A stretch of DNA of 35,299 bases, taken from Caldilineaceae bacterium (GTDB taxonomy: Bacteria; Chloroflexota; Anaerolineae; Caldilineales; Caldilineaceae). Position 1 is the first letter of the stretch. The number at the start of each line of letters is the position of its first letter. The notes under the pieces were generated by a model, which was not told the DNA's origin, did no database searches, and saw only the letters and a list, made by a program, of their open reading frames with translations. The translations under genes were made by a program, and so were the position numbers. Of the stretch, positions 8,517 through 17,109 are shown piece after piece. Location of the stretch: the NCBI GenBank assembly GCA_022824685.1, contig JAJDZJ010000178.1, positions 1-35,299 of the forward strand, read 5' to 3'.

Positions 8517-9776
8517 GTGAGTCGCTTGCGCTTTCTTTGCGTCTCTGCTCAGCTGGCAGGCCACCTGGACTGGGGTGGCTATCTGCCCACCGCCGTGGAA
8601 CTGATTCGGTCAGGCCATGATGTTCTGTGGGCCACCGGCCGTGAACTGCAAAGCGAACTCGCCGCCCGCGACGTTCCCGCCGCCATCCTGAATGAGACCG
8701 GCTGGCGCTGGCCGCCGCCGCCCCCGCTGAAGAGAGGCGGGGCCCCGGAAGAAGAATTCCAGCGCCAGCGCATGGTCCGCTCGCTCGATCAGTGGCTCGA
8801 CGTGGCGCGCGTGCAGGCGGCTACGCAAGAGCTCGTCGAGGTTGGCAAGCGCTTTCGCCCCCATCTGATCGTCAGCGAAATGTTCACCGCCGCGGCTGCC
8901 ATCGCCGCCGAACTCCTGGACGTGCCCTTCGCCGTCGCTGGCTGGCCGGCCCTGCAAGCCCAGTCGTCGGGCCCCCGCGACAGCGCGTCCGGTCCGCTCC
9001 GCGACCTGGCCCGCGAGCGAGTCAGCGCCTGCTGTCGACATTTCGGCGCCACCGGCGTCAACTGGGCGCCCGGCGGCGTCGCCGCGCTGCAGTCACCCTC
9101 CCTGCATCTGACCTACTGGAGCCCCCGCTGGTATGCCGGCATGCCTCTTCTGCCGCAGACCCGGATGGTTGGCGGTGTCGCCGGGCCCCCCCTCCCGCGC
9201 CAAACACCCTGGCTCGACCGAATTCCGGCCGAACGTCCATGGATCTTCATCACCCTCGGCACCGCCTTCACCCAGGACATCGGATTCTTCACCATTGCCG
9301 CGCGCGCGGCCGCCGAAGTAGGGGGCGTACCGGTACTGGCCGTTGGCAGAGGCTCTGCAACGGCGGGAAGAGAGGAGGGCTGGACCGCGCGAGAGATCGA
9401 AATCCTGCGGCGCAGGCTGCCCCAGCCTTCCGTTCTGGTCGAACGGGTCCGGTTCGCCGAAGCCCTGCCCCACATCGCGGCCGCGATCCATCATGGCGGC
9501 GCCGGCACCACCCACGCCCTCGTCACCCACGCGGTCCCCCAGATCGTCGTTCCCAAGGCCGCAGACCAGGCCCGGCAGGCCAGCGGTGTCTCCCGCAGCG
9601 GCGTCGGCTACCACATCCCCCCAGGACAGCTGTCCGTCCCGCTGGCCGCGGAAGCTCTGCAAAAGGTCCTGGCCGACGACGCTCCCGCCCGCCTCAACGC
9701 TGCCGGCCTCCAAAAAGAGTTCGCGGCCCTGGGAGGCATTCCCAGAGCCGCGCAGTTGCTGGTCGCAGCCGTTTAG
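8517..9776 (+). CDS. GT1-type (UGT/MGT-like) glycosyltransferase
   Basis: This is a GT-B fold glycosyltransferase of 419 residues. The N-terminal half begins with RFLCVSAQLAGHLDWGG, the region that reads acceptors in macrolide and sterol glycosyltransferases. The C-terminal donor site has HHGGAGTTHAL from residue 325, followed by PQIVVPKAADQ, close to the UGT signature. The start is GTG 8517 with GGAGAG directly upstream, nine bases after the preceding lipoprotein gene, so the two are probably cotranscribed. Family members add sugars from UDP- or dTDP-sugars to lipids, polyketides or other small acceptors. The acceptor here is unknown. The gene converges with sbcC; no clear terminator lies in the 33 bases between them. 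Confidence 0.85.
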   Translation: MSRLRFLCVSAQLAGHLDWGGYLPTAVELIRSGHDVLWATGRELQSELAARDVPAAILNETGWRWPPPPPLKRGGAPEEEFQRQRMVRSLDQWLDVARVQAATQELVEVGKRFRPHLIVSEMFTAAAAIAAELLDVPFAVAGWPALQAQSSGPRDSASGPLRDLARERVSACCRHFGATGVNWAPGGVAALQSPSLHLTYWSPRWYAGMPLLPQTRMVGGVAGPPLPRQTPWLDRIPAERPWIFITLGTAFTQDIGFFTIAARAAAEVGGVPVLAVGRGSATAGREEGWTAREIEILRRRLPQPSVLVERVRFAEALPHIAAAIHHGGAGTTHALVTHAVPQIVVPKAADQARQASGVSRSGVGYHIPPGQLSVPLAAEALQKVLADDAPARLNAAGLQKEFAALGGIPRAAQLLVAAV

Positions 9777-9809
9777 CGGAACCAGCGTCCAACCTGAGTT
9801 CAACCGGTC

Positions 9810-12521
9810 TCAACCATATTGGATTTCGCTCGCCCCCGCCCTCTTCTCAACGCGGATCAGATTTTCCGTGGTCTGTTCAAACGAATCGTCATGGCTGATG
9901 ATAAAGAGCTGCTCGAAACCCTGGATCTCCACAATCTGCCGCGCCAGCGCATCGCGGCGGGTATCATCCAGGTTCGTGGTCGGCTCGTCAAAAAATGCGA
10001 CGCCCATACCGCTTATCTCCTGCAGCAGGGCCAGCCGCACCGCCAGCGCCGCGCTCATCTGCTCCCCGCCTGATAACTGAGTAAATGCCCGTTCACGGCC
10101 GTCTACTTCCAATATAATCCCGTAATCCTCTCTCCAGGAGAGCGTGCGCGTGTAATCCTCCATGATCTGGCCGAACAACTGGTTGGCAGTGTAACTGATC
10201 TGTTTGACCAGCGCCTTGGTCACGAACGGGCCGGCCTCCTGCAGGACGGAGCGCAGATATTGCAGCAGCTCCTCCCGTTCTCCCAGCCGTCTGTGTAACG
10301 ACTGCGCTGTCGCGAGCCGCTGCGCCTGGGCCCGCAGTTGGGTGATCTCCGCCTCTGTCTCGATCAAACGCTCTCGCCACAGGCCGAGGTCAGCCTCCAA
10401 CCGTGCGCTGCGGCCGATCATCTCGTCCAGCCTGGCCCCCGCCTCATCGTAACGTTCTTCGTCGAACGTTCCCGCAATGGCTTCCAGCTCTGCCTGTCCG
10501 CTCTCGTAGCGTTCCTGCGCGACCCGCAACGCCTCCTCCGCTTCGGCCGCCTCCTGCCGCCGCTGCGGCAGGGCCTCGGCCGCGGTCATATTGCGCCGGA
10601 AGAGGTCATCCGCGCTCCTGAACTCATCCAGTTGAGTGGCGATTCGCGCCGCCTCCGCGTCCAGTCCGGCGAATGCCGCCATGTCCTCGTCAAGCGCGGC
10701 AAGCGCCCGGCGTCGCCGCGCCGCCTCCGCCTTCTGCGCCTCCAGAGCCGTTTCCTCCCGCTCGCGCCCCTGCGCCACCTGAAGAGCGGCGTCCCGCCGC
10801 CGCCGCGGGTTGCCCAGCGCCTCTAGCGCCTCCTCCAACTGGACCAGCCGCTGCCGCGGTTCTCCCAGCCCCTCGACCTCCGCCCGGGCTTCGGCCAGCC
10901 GGGCATCGAGCTCGGCCAGCTCCCCTTCAGCCCTGTCGACCTCATTCTGACGGCGAAGACCCCGCAGCGTCCGCTCCCGCCGGGTGAGGGTTGCGCGCGT
11001 CTGCTCCCGCGCCATTTCGGCCTGGCTGATCGCCGCGGCCGCGGCTTCGCACGCCGCGGTCAACTCGGTCCAACGCGCGCGCAGGCGTTCGAGAAGCCGC
11101 TCCCGATTCTCGGCCGATAAGGGTTGCTCGCAGATGGGACAGACAGTCGATGTTTCCGACGCGCGCAGGCGCTGGCCTTGCTCCCGGATCATCTCATGCT
11201 CTGCCTGCATCTGGGCCTCTGTGACCTCCGCCGCGGACTTCTCTTTCTGCAGCGCTTCCAGGCGCGCCTGCAGCGGTTCCAAAGATGCCTCAATCTCCAG
11301 GGCCCGGGCCGCCTCCTCCCGCGCTTGGGCCAGACGCGCCCGCGCCGCGTCAACGGCCGCCTGTAGCCGCTCTACTTGGGCACTGGCATCTTTCAGCCGG
11401 TCGGCCTGCCGCTGGACATCCCGCATATCGGCGTCCAACTGCTCCTGCTCAACCGCCGCGGCCGCCAGTCCCTCGGCCGTCTTTTCCGCTTCCGCTATCT
11501 CGGCCAGGGCCTTCCCGTGGGCGTCTCCTCTCGTTTGCGCCTGCGTCAGCAGCGTCTGAAGGCCGGCCCGCTCCGCCTCCAACTTCCTCCGCCGGGCCAT
11601 CCGTTCGCTCACATCGCGTTGGGCCTCCTGCGCCGCGGCGTAGGCTTCATGGCCGGCCCGATTGGCCTCCGTGGCTGTCACGGCCTCTTCGCTCTCCGCC
11701 ATCCGTTGCCGCGCCGCGGCCAGCGTTCGCTCCTGCTCGGCCACCCTCTGCTCCTGCAACTGCGTTGCGCGCTGCCGTTCACGCAGCCGCTCACGCGCCG
11801 CCTCCATCTCCTTCCGCTCGGCCTGGGCCAGCGCCAGCGCGCCGTGCGCAGCTTTCAGTTCTGCCTCCGCAACCCCGATGCGTTCGGCCAGCGAGCCGGC
11901 CTCTCGCTCCAGGTTCGGCAGCCGCTTCAGTTCACCTTCCAGCCTGCCGATTTCGATCGCCTGCTCGTTCTGCCGCTGGCGCAGCAAATTGAGCGGCTCG
12001 CGCAGCCTTTCCCACGCCCGGCGGTATTCGGCGACCTTCAGCAGGGGATCAAAGATGGCCTTGCGCACGCTGGGCGTCTCCAGAAATGAGACGGTGAAGC
12101 TGCCTTGCGGCACGCCTACCGCGTTCCTGAACAGATCCTCAGGCTCCGTTTCCGCCTCAACTCTGAAATGCTGGCGCAAAAACTGCATGACATCCGCTTT
12201 CCCCTCACAAATTCTCCCGGAAAGCTCCGGATCCAGGACTGTGTAGGTGTTGCGACTGCCGCAGCGCCGAATGACCTGGTAGGCGCGCTCGTCGTAATCA
12301 CTGACAAATTCGACCGCCACGCCCGCCCACCTCTGACCTGCGCGCACAAAATCAGCCCGGTTATAAGGAAGATGATCGAAGAGAGCAAAGCCGATGGCCT
12401 CAAGAATTGTTGTCTTGCCCGCTCCATTGGGGCCGACGATTGCGTTCGTTCCCGGGCTGAACTCGACCGTCGCCTGTGGGTAACTCTTGACATTTTCCAG
12501 CGTCAGCGAAGAAATCAACAT
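9810..12521 (-). CDS. sbcC: SbcC/Rad50-type exonuclease ATPase subunit
   Basis: This SMC-like ATPase partners SbcD (Mre11) in clearing DNA hairpins and blocked double-strand ends. The N-terminal Walker A is GPNGAGKT at residues 30-37. Long coiled-coil arms rich in Ala, Arg and Glu surround a Rad50 zinc hook, C461-P-I-C464. The C-terminal ATPase half has the signature LSGGEQ at 816 and Walker B around D845-E846-P847, then a SHDD switch. The length of 903 residues is near that of bacterial Rad50-type proteins. The ATG at 12521 shares one base with the sbcD stop (TAATG), so the two are translationally coupled. The gene ends the long leftward block that begins with hrcA. Confidence 0.95.
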   Translation of the reverse strand: MLISSLTLENVKSYPQATVEFSPGTNAIVGPNGAGKTTILEAIGFALFDHLPYNRADFVRAGQRWAGVAVEFVSDYDERAYQVIRRCGSRNTYTVLDPELSGRICEGKADVMQFLRQHFRVEAETEPEDLFRNAVGVPQGSFTVSFLETPSVRKAIFDPLLKVAEYRRAWERLREPLNLLRQRQNEQAIEIGRLEGELKRLPNLEREAGSLAERIGVAEAELKAAHGALALAQAERKEMEAARERLRERQRATQLQEQRVAEQERTLAAARQRMAESEEAVTATEANRAGHEAYAAAQEAQRDVSERMARRRKLEAERAGLQTLLTQAQTRGDAHGKALAEIAEAEKTAEGLAAAAVEQEQLDADMRDVQRQADRLKDASAQVERLQAAVDAARARLAQAREEAARALEIEASLEPLQARLEALQKEKSAAEVTEAQMQAEHEMIREQGQRLRASETSTVCPICEQPLSAENRERLLERLRARWTELTAACEAAAAAISQAEMAREQTRATLTRRERTLRGLRRQNEVDRAEGELAELDARLAEARAEVEGLGEPRQRLVQLEEALEALGNPRRRRDAALQVAQGREREETALEAQKAEAARRRRALAALDEDMAAFAGLDAEAARIATQLDEFRSADDLFRRNMTAAEALPQRRQEAAEAEEALRVAQERYESGQAELEAIAGTFDEERYDEAGARLDEMIGRSARLEADLGLWRERLIETEAEITQLRAQAQRLATAQSLHRRLGEREELLQYLRSVLQEAGPFVTKALVKQISYTANQLFGQIMEDYTRTLSWREDYGIILEVDGRERAFTQLSGGEQMSAALAVRLALLQEISGMGVAFFDEPTTNLDDTRRDALARQIVEIQGFEQLFIISHDDSFEQTTENLIRVEKRAGASEIQYG

Positions 12522-13789
12522 TACAGCTTTCCTCCTTGCAAAATCCTCTCTTCGCCACGCGCCGCCTCCTCCAATATCGCTTCCGCGGAGGCGCCGCTGA
12601 CTGCCAGCTGTTTGATGGCGAGCGTCAACTCCGCCCAGTCGCCGCTGCGGGCGCGGAAGCGGCTGTCCCGTTCAAGCAACCCGGAAATGATCTGCCGCTC
12701 AAGCGCCGGCCGGCTTTGTCGTCGGTCGGCTTCAACCTCGAATTCGGCCGTGCGCGTTTCATCGCGCACAATGCAGTGCAGCGGCCTGTAAAGTTCCTCG
12801 ATCATCTCCTCAAACGGGGTCAGCGTGAGCGCGCTGCGGTCAAAGGGGAGCACGCCGCTGAGCCGCAGCGCAACCACCGGCTCGTCCCCTGTGAACTGGC
12901 GGCGGCGGCGCTCGACAAACCGCCGGCACTGGGTGAACAGTTCCACCGGCGTGTCGAACGCATCGACCTTGAAGAAGAGTCTTTCAAACGGGCGTCGTGC
13001 GTTGGCGTGCAAACGCGCCCGATGCTTTGGCTCCGCCTCCGTATCCACTTCAACAAGATAGTAGCCCCGCTGCGGCCACTCCGCCTCACGCAGCGAATTG
13101 GTCTCCGGGCTGCCGGGATTGTAGATCCAGTTGTCAAACTCGTAATCTTTGTGAATGTGGCCCAACGCCAGATAGTCCACGTGACGCCGCAGGGGCGCCA
13201 GCTCCCGGTGGCTGACCGCGCCGCCGGCGCGATCGATCACACCTTCCACACCGGCGTGCGCCATGAAAATCGTGTACTCGACCCCCTGCCTGTCAGCCGC
13301 CTCCAGCGCGTCCGCCGCCCGCTCCATCACATGGGCGGCGGAGCTGCCGTAATAGCGCATGCCGTAGACCCGCAGCCCCGCAACCGGTTCCACATAAGCC
13401 CCTCTCCGTTTTTCGTAAGGACGGAGCAGGACCCGCCCGTCTTCAATCTCCGGGTCGAGCAGCGTCAGCATCCCCCGCTCAGCCAGAAAGCGCATCCAGC
13501 CAATGCTGTCTCGGTAGTAGGCCCTTTCGTGGTTGCCCTCCACCGCCAGGCAGGGGATGCCGGCCTCCCTCAGGCGTTCAAGACCCGAAATGGCGTGAAC
13601 GAGCGTGAGGGGATCGATTGCGCGTTTTTCAAAGAGGTCGCCTGCCAGCAGAACAAAGTCGACTTCGCGGTTGATAGCCGTCTTGATGATATCGACATAG
13701 GCGTGGGTGAAGTCGTTCTGGCGCTTCCGACTGTTGTACTGCCGTTTGCCAAGATGGCAGTCGGCCATGTGGAGAAAGGTGGCGCGCAT
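12521..13789 (-). CDS. sbcD: SbcD/Mre11-type exonuclease subunit
   Basis: This is the nuclease partner of SbcC, with a calcineurin-like phosphoesterase fold that binds two Mn2+ ions. The metal and catalytic motifs are in order: D10-x-H12 in MADCHLG, D51 in LLAGDLFE, N86-H87 in VEGNHE, then MAHAG and LGHIH. The 422-residue length includes a C-terminal capping and SbcC-binding region. The start ATG 13789 has a G-rich stretch just upstream. The gene is separated from the yvlD-like gene by a 75-base gap that contains a stem-loop and a possible -10 element, so sbcDC may have its own promoter. Confidence 0.95.
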   Translation of the reverse strand: MRATFLHMADCHLGKRQYNSRKRQNDFTHAYVDIIKTAINREVDFVLLAGDLFEKRAIDPLTLVHAISGLERLREAGIPCLAVEGNHERAYYRDSIGWMRFLAERGMLTLLDPEIEDGRVLLRPYEKRRGAYVEPVAGLRVYGMRYYGSSAAHVMERAADALEAADRQGVEYTIFMAHAGVEGVIDRAGGAVSHRELAPLRRHVDYLALGHIHKDYEFDNWIYNPGSPETNSLREAEWPQRGYYLVEVDTEAEPKHRARLHANARRPFERLFFKVDAFDTPVELFTQCRRFVERRRRQFTGDEPVVALRLSGVLPFDRSALTLTPFEEMIEELYRPLHCIVRDETRTAEFEVEADRRQSRPALERQIISGLLERDSRFRARSGDWAELTLAIKQLAVSGASAEAILEEAARGEERILQGGKL

Positions 13790-13797
13790 CGTGGCCC

Positions 13798-13815
13798 CCG
13801 CAGTTATATTGTTTT
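13798..13815 (-). promoter_or_regulatory. Possible -10 region upstream of sbcD
   Basis: On the minus strand an AT-rich run containing TATAAC lies about 20 bases before the sbcD start, the most A/T-rich stretch in this neighbourhood. No good -35 box sits at the usual distance, so this is only a weak promoter candidate. Confidence 0.2.
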
Positions 13816-13833
13816 GTGATGTGGTGATGGGAT

Positions 13834-13862
13834 GAGTCTCGCAGCGCCGCGCAGCGAGACTC
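13834..13862 (-). terminator. Stem-loop between the yvlD-like gene and sbcD
   Basis: A perfect 9-base inverted repeat, GAGTCTCGC and GCGAGACTC, flanks an 11-base G/C-rich loop. It begins three bases past the end of the yvlD-like gene in the direction of transcription. No U-tract follows on either strand, so it is not a textbook intrinsic terminator. It could be a weak terminator, a 3'-end stabiliser or an RNA processing site that separates sbcDC output from hrcA-grpE. Confidence 0.4.
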
Positions 13863-13864
13863 TG

Positions 13865-14251
13865 TCAGTCCTTGTCGTCGCTCTCCGCAGAGATAAACAG
13901 ACTGAGGAAAAAGCTGACCAGGCTGATGACGATCGCGCCCCAGAAAGCGGCGCCAAAGCCGTCTATCTGAAAGTCGACGTTGAACAGGCCGGCCAGCCAG
14001 CCGGTCAGGCTCAGCATCAGGGCGTTGACGACCAAAGTAAACAGACCAAGCGTGACCAGGTAGACCGGACAGGTCGCCAACTTGACAATCGGTTTGATGA
14101 TTGCGTTGACAACGCCAAAGATCAACGTGACCGCCAGGAGGCCGCCGAAATCCACCTCGCCGCCGGCGCCGAACCGAATGCCGTCAATCAGTGTCGCCGC
14201 CGCGTATAGGGCGATGGCGTTCCCCAGTAGACGCAATAACAGTGGCTTCAT
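13865..14251 (-). CDS. YvlD-type (phage holin family 4) small membrane protein
   Basis: The 128-residue protein is almost entirely hydrophobic with about four membrane spans: a first near residues 5-22, then GLLAVTLIFGVVNAIIKPIV, LVTLGLFTLVVNALMLSLTG and AAFWGAIVISLVSFFLSLFI. The NAIIKPIV...LTLG-like pattern with a final charged tail is typical of the YvlD family, which is annotated as phage holin family 4 but is widespread on chromosomes. No phage genes are nearby, so a holin role is doubtful; in Firmicutes relatives appear in envelope-stress operons. It starts six bases after the GNAT gene stop and is surely cotranscribed with it. Confidence 0.8.
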   Translation of the reverse strand: MKPLLLRLLGNAIALYAAATLIDGIRFGAGGEVDFGGLLAVTLIFGVVNAIIKPIVKLATCPVYLVTLGLFTLVVNALMLSLTGWLAGLFNVDFQIDGFGAAFWGAIVISLVSFFLSLFISAESDDKD

Positions 14252-14257
14252 GGGCGG

Positions 14258-15271
14258 TCACACGCGCAGACGCATCGTGTACAGAGTCCGGCGCACGGAA
14301 AAGCCGTGGTCCAGGAGTGTCTGCGCCGCGATCTCGTCCAGCGTGCTCATCGTGGCCCGCAGCGGCCAGCGGGGATACGCCTGCAAAAGAGCCAGCGCGC
14401 TAAGCGCAAGAGGCTGCGCATAGCGTTCCTGGGCGTCGGGCCGCAGCCAAAGACGAATCTGATGTTCGCCCCGCCAGCATCGAGCAGTGACCAGGAACGC
14501 GCCTTCAAAACGGCTGGTATAGTCGCGAATGGCGTAACGGCATATATGCTGGCGCCCGACGAGCCTGTTCACCAGTTCACCAATCCTCTTTTCAAGCGAG
14601 ACATGAAAGTCGTCCCGTCGCACTGTCCGCCACCACTGAAATTCGGCGCTGGATCGGCTGGTCGCCAAGTCATACAGCAGGTTGCCGTCCGATGGAGAGA
14701 ACCGTTCCAGGTTGGACAGAACCGGCATCGCGACCGGCTTAGGCGCAGCCGGCGCACAGAGTTCTGTGGTTCCGCCCATGTTTTCAAAACGGAGCCGTTC
14801 ATAGAGGCCGCGCGCGATCTCGTTTTCCCCCCGCACCTGCAGCACTGCCCAGGAACCACCCATATCGCGAATGTAATCCAGGGCATGCTCCATCAGAGCG
14901 CGGCTGATCCCTCGCCCGCGCCAAGCCGGAGAGACAGCCACATTGGCGATCTGCCAGCGCCCACTGCCGCTGGCCGCCCTCTGTACGGTTACATTGCCCA
15001 CCACCCGACTGCCCTCTACCCACACAAATCCGTTAAAGACATTCCTGAATTCGCCGGTACTGCGGGCGAGGATTCGCACCAGACCGCTCATATAGCCCAG
15101 AATACGAAGTTCGCGCAGCGCCGCTTCGCCCTGATCGTCCAACTCCTCCGCGAAGGCCTCGGTAATCAGCCTGGAAACCGCGCGCAAATCCCGCCCCACG
15201 TCAAAGGGGCGGATGCCATGCCGAGGATCCCGATGGCGGCTGGCGGCAGCGGAACGAGTTAGGGCAACCAT
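14258..15271 (-). CDS. GNAT-family N-acetyltransferase with a C-terminal extension
   Basis: The N-terminal 180 residues form a GNAT domain that transfers an acyl group from acyl-CoA to an amine. The acyl-CoA-binding motif A is clear in IANVAVSPAWRGRGISRALM, and GENEIARGLYERLRFENMGG gives the C-terminal part of the fold. Residues of about 190-337 have no sharp signature and may be a degenerate second GNAT unit or a substrate domain. ATG 15271 lacks a clear Shine-Dalgarno sequence, so the start is moderately sure. It is 29 bases after grpE, in the same leftward block. The substrate is unknown. Confidence 0.8.
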   Translation of the reverse strand: MVALTRSAAASRHRDPRHGIRPFDVGRDLRAVSRLITEAFAEELDDQGEAALRELRILGYMSGLVRILARSTGEFRNVFNGFVWVEGSRVVGNVTVQRAASGSGRWQIANVAVSPAWRGRGISRALMEHALDYIRDMGGSWAVLQVRGENEIARGLYERLRFENMGGTTELCAPAAPKPVAMPVLSNLERFSPSDGNLLYDLATSRSSAEFQWWRTVRRDDFHVSLEKRIGELVNRLVGRQHICRYAIRDYTSRFEGAFLVTARCWRGEHQIRLWLRPDAQERYAQPLALSALALLQAYPRWPLRATMSTLDEIAAQTLLDHGFSVRRTLYTMRLRV

Positions 15272-15300
15272 TTAGCGGAGGCGGAAAAGCGTCCAGCTAT

Positions 15301-15918
15301 TCACTGCGCAACGCGTACGAGCGCCGGGCGCAGTATTCGATCCTGAATGCGGTAACCGGTTCGCAATGTCTGAATAATGTGCCCGCTGGGAACATCCTCG
15401 CTTGGCTCATTCGAAATCGCCTCATGTTGATTGGGGTCGAATTCACCGCTCTTGGCCAGCGGTTCCACGTCCGAATTTGCGAGAATCTCCAGCAGTTTCT
15501 GCTGGATCTGCTCAAATCCTTGCAGCCATGCCTGTTCCTCGACTGGCACACCGTCAGGCACGTTCTGAAAGGCAAGCTCAAGGTCATCAAGCACCGGCAG
15601 CAACTGGCGCATCATGCTCTCCGTGGCACGCTTGATGCGCTCCTCGTTCTGCCGTTCGCGGCGTTTGCCCGCGTTCTCATATTCGGCAACCGTGCGCTGC
15701 ATCTTGTCCAGATGGCTGGCTGCCTTCTCTTGCGCCTCGGTTAACTCCAGTTGAAGCCGGGCGATCGTCTCGTCGGGCGTCTCCTCCTTCTCCGCTGCCT
15801 CGTCGAGCTCGGATTCTTCGCCCAGGTCAGGCTCCTCCGCCTCCAGAACAGTCTCCTCAGGCATTCGTCCGTTTTCCGGTTCAACGGCTGCAGTTTCACG
15901 TTCTTCCTGTTGACTCAT
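15301..15918 (-). CDS. grpE: Nucleotide exchange factor GrpE
   Basis: GrpE releases ADP from the DnaK chaperone. The protein has 205 residues: an acidic, disordered N-terminus to about residue 50, a long helix/coiled coil around LQLELTEAQEKAASHLDKM, then the conserved FDPNQHEAI and a C-terminal beta domain ending with GYRIQDRILRPALVRVA. ATG 15918 follows AGGAA at good spacing; an upstream in-frame GTG at 15945 would add nine residues without support. It lies 37 bases after hrcA and should share its CIRCE-controlled transcript. dnaK and dnaJ, which often follow, are not here. Confidence 0.95.
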   Translation of the reverse strand: MSQQEERETAAVEPENGRMPEETVLEAEEPDLGEESELDEAAEKEETPDETIARLQLELTEAQEKAASHLDKMQRTVAEYENAGKRRERQNEERIKRATESMMRQLLPVLDDLELAFQNVPDGVPVEEQAWLQGFEQIQQKLLEILANSDVEPLAKSGEFDPNQHEAISNEPSEDVPSGHIIQTLRTGYRIQDRILRPALVRVAQ

Positions 15919-15955
15919 AAATGTTCCTGTTATCTTAGCGAGCACTGCGGCGTCT

Positions 15956-16984
15956 TTAGCCGTACAACTGGTGCATCAGCTCGTTCAGGAGCGTGGCAAC
16001 ATAGCGGACCGCGCCGATGGTGCGGCCATATGGCATACGCATCGGGCCCACCACGCCCAGCAGGCCACTGACCCGATCCGGCACACCATACGGGCTCAAA
16101 ACGAGGCTGATGTCCTGCATGTCGCCGAAGCGGCCCTCTCCGGCTATCATCACATGTACGTCGCTCAACTCCATGACGTCATCGTATATCTCTTGCAGCA
16201 AGGTGCGCTGTTCAAAAACCTGTACGATCCGGCGTACCTGCGGCCCGTCCGCGAACTCAGGCTCGGCCAGCACCTGGGCCAGCCCGTGTCGATAGACCCG
16301 GTCCGCAATCTGTTCCTCCGACTGGCGCAACGTATTCAGCACGAGCTCGCCCACCTCGCGCGTGAAACCGGTGAAACCCTCCAGCTTGGCCGGCAGGTCG
16401 GCAGTGGTAGCGCCCGAAACCTCATCATTGAGCTGGTTGCTCGCACGACTCAGTTCATCCTGAAAGACCGGCTGTTCAAGGTTTATCAGCTGCTGTTTCA
16501 ACGTACCCGTCGCCAGCACCAACACCAGCAACACCACAGTGTCCTGAATGCCGATCAGCTCCAGATGTTTGACCCTGCTTGTCATCGAGCGAGGGGAGGT
16601 AGCCAGCGCGGCGCCCGTCGACGCCCTGGACAGTACTGCTGTGCTGAGACGCAGCCACTGATCGATCTCCTGCCGGGACTGGTGGAACTGATGCCGGATC
16701 ATGTGCCGCTCATGGGAAGGCAGATCCGTGTGCGCCATCAAATTGGCCACAAAATACCTGTAGCCCCCGTCAGTGGGTATGCGCCCGGCGCTCGTGTGGG
16801 GGTGCGTCAACAGCCCGGCCTTTTCCAGCGCGGCCAGGTCATTGCGGATAGTAGCCGCGCTGACGCCAAGACCATATTTGCGCGCGATCGACTGACTGCC
16901 CACCGGCTGGGCACTCTCACCATATTCCTGGATGACGATTCGCAGCACCTGTTTGCGGCGCTGACTTAGTTGCACCTCTGTCAT
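15956..16984 (-). CDS. hrcA: Heat-inducible transcription repressor HrcA
   Basis: HrcA represses chaperone operons by binding CIRCE operators and depends on GroEL to stay active. The 342-residue protein has an N-terminal winged helix with VSAATIRNDLAALEKAGLL, then the family hallmark HTSAGRIPTDGGYRYFV. The C-terminal part ends with GVVGPMRMPYGRTIGAVRYV. ATG 16984 was chosen over an upstream TTG at 17011 because GGAG precedes it and the length then matches the family. A perfect CIRCE lies 44 bases upstream, so the gene almost certainly represses itself. It heads the grpE-GNAT-yvlD-sbcDC block. Confidence 0.96.
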   Translation of the reverse strand: MTEVQLSQRRKQVLRIVIQEYGESAQPVGSQSIARKYGLGVSAATIRNDLAALEKAGLLTHPHTSAGRIPTDGGYRYFVANLMAHTDLPSHERHMIRHQFHQSRQEIDQWLRLSTAVLSRASTGAALATSPRSMTSRVKHLELIGIQDTVVLLVLVLATGTLKQQLINLEQPVFQDELSRASNQLNDEVSGATTADLPAKLEGFTGFTREVGELVLNTLRQSEEQIADRVYRHGLAQVLAEPEFADGPQVRRIVQVFEQRTLLQEIYDDVMELSDVHVMIAGEGRFGDMQDISLVLSPYGVPDRVSGLLGVVGPMRMPYGRTIGAVRYVATLLNELMHQLYG

Positions 16985-17027
16985 AGACTCCGGCCAGTTG
17001 GCGGCGTTCAAACGTCTGCAATTCCCT

Positions 17028-17054
17028 TTAGCACTCTTGTTGCGGGAGTGCTAA
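17028..17054 (-). promoter_or_regulatory. CIRCE operator (HrcA binding site)
   Basis: TTAGCACTC and GAGTGCTAA flank a 9-base spacer, an exact match to the CIRCE consensus. It lies between the hrcA promoter and the hrcA start, at about the first bases of the predicted transcript. This is the usual place for HrcA to block transcription at normal temperature. Confidence 0.97.
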
Positions 17055-17064
17055 GCAAGTAAGA

Positions 17065-17094
17065 AGTGTAACAAAATGGGTAAGGGGTTGTCAA
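17065..17094 (-). promoter_or_regulatory. Sigma70-like promoter of hrcA
   Basis: On the minus strand TTGACA (17089-17094) is a perfect -35 box. TACACT (17065-17070) matches four of six bases of the -10 consensus, with an 18-base spacer. The predicted start near 17058 places CIRCE at the beginning of the transcript. The promoter begins 16 bases after the stop of the sugar phosphotransferase gene. Confidence 0.75.
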
Positions 17095-17109
17095 AGAATT
17101 CAGGCCGGT

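Noticed and set aside
12536..13819. 427-codon open frame on the plus strand opposite sbcD
   Set aside because: sbcD has all five phosphoesterase motifs in order; the opposite frame has no family features.
13865..14251. YvlD-like gene as a sign of prophage
   Set aside because: The family is chromosomal and widespread; no capsid, lysin, integrase or other phage gene is nearby.
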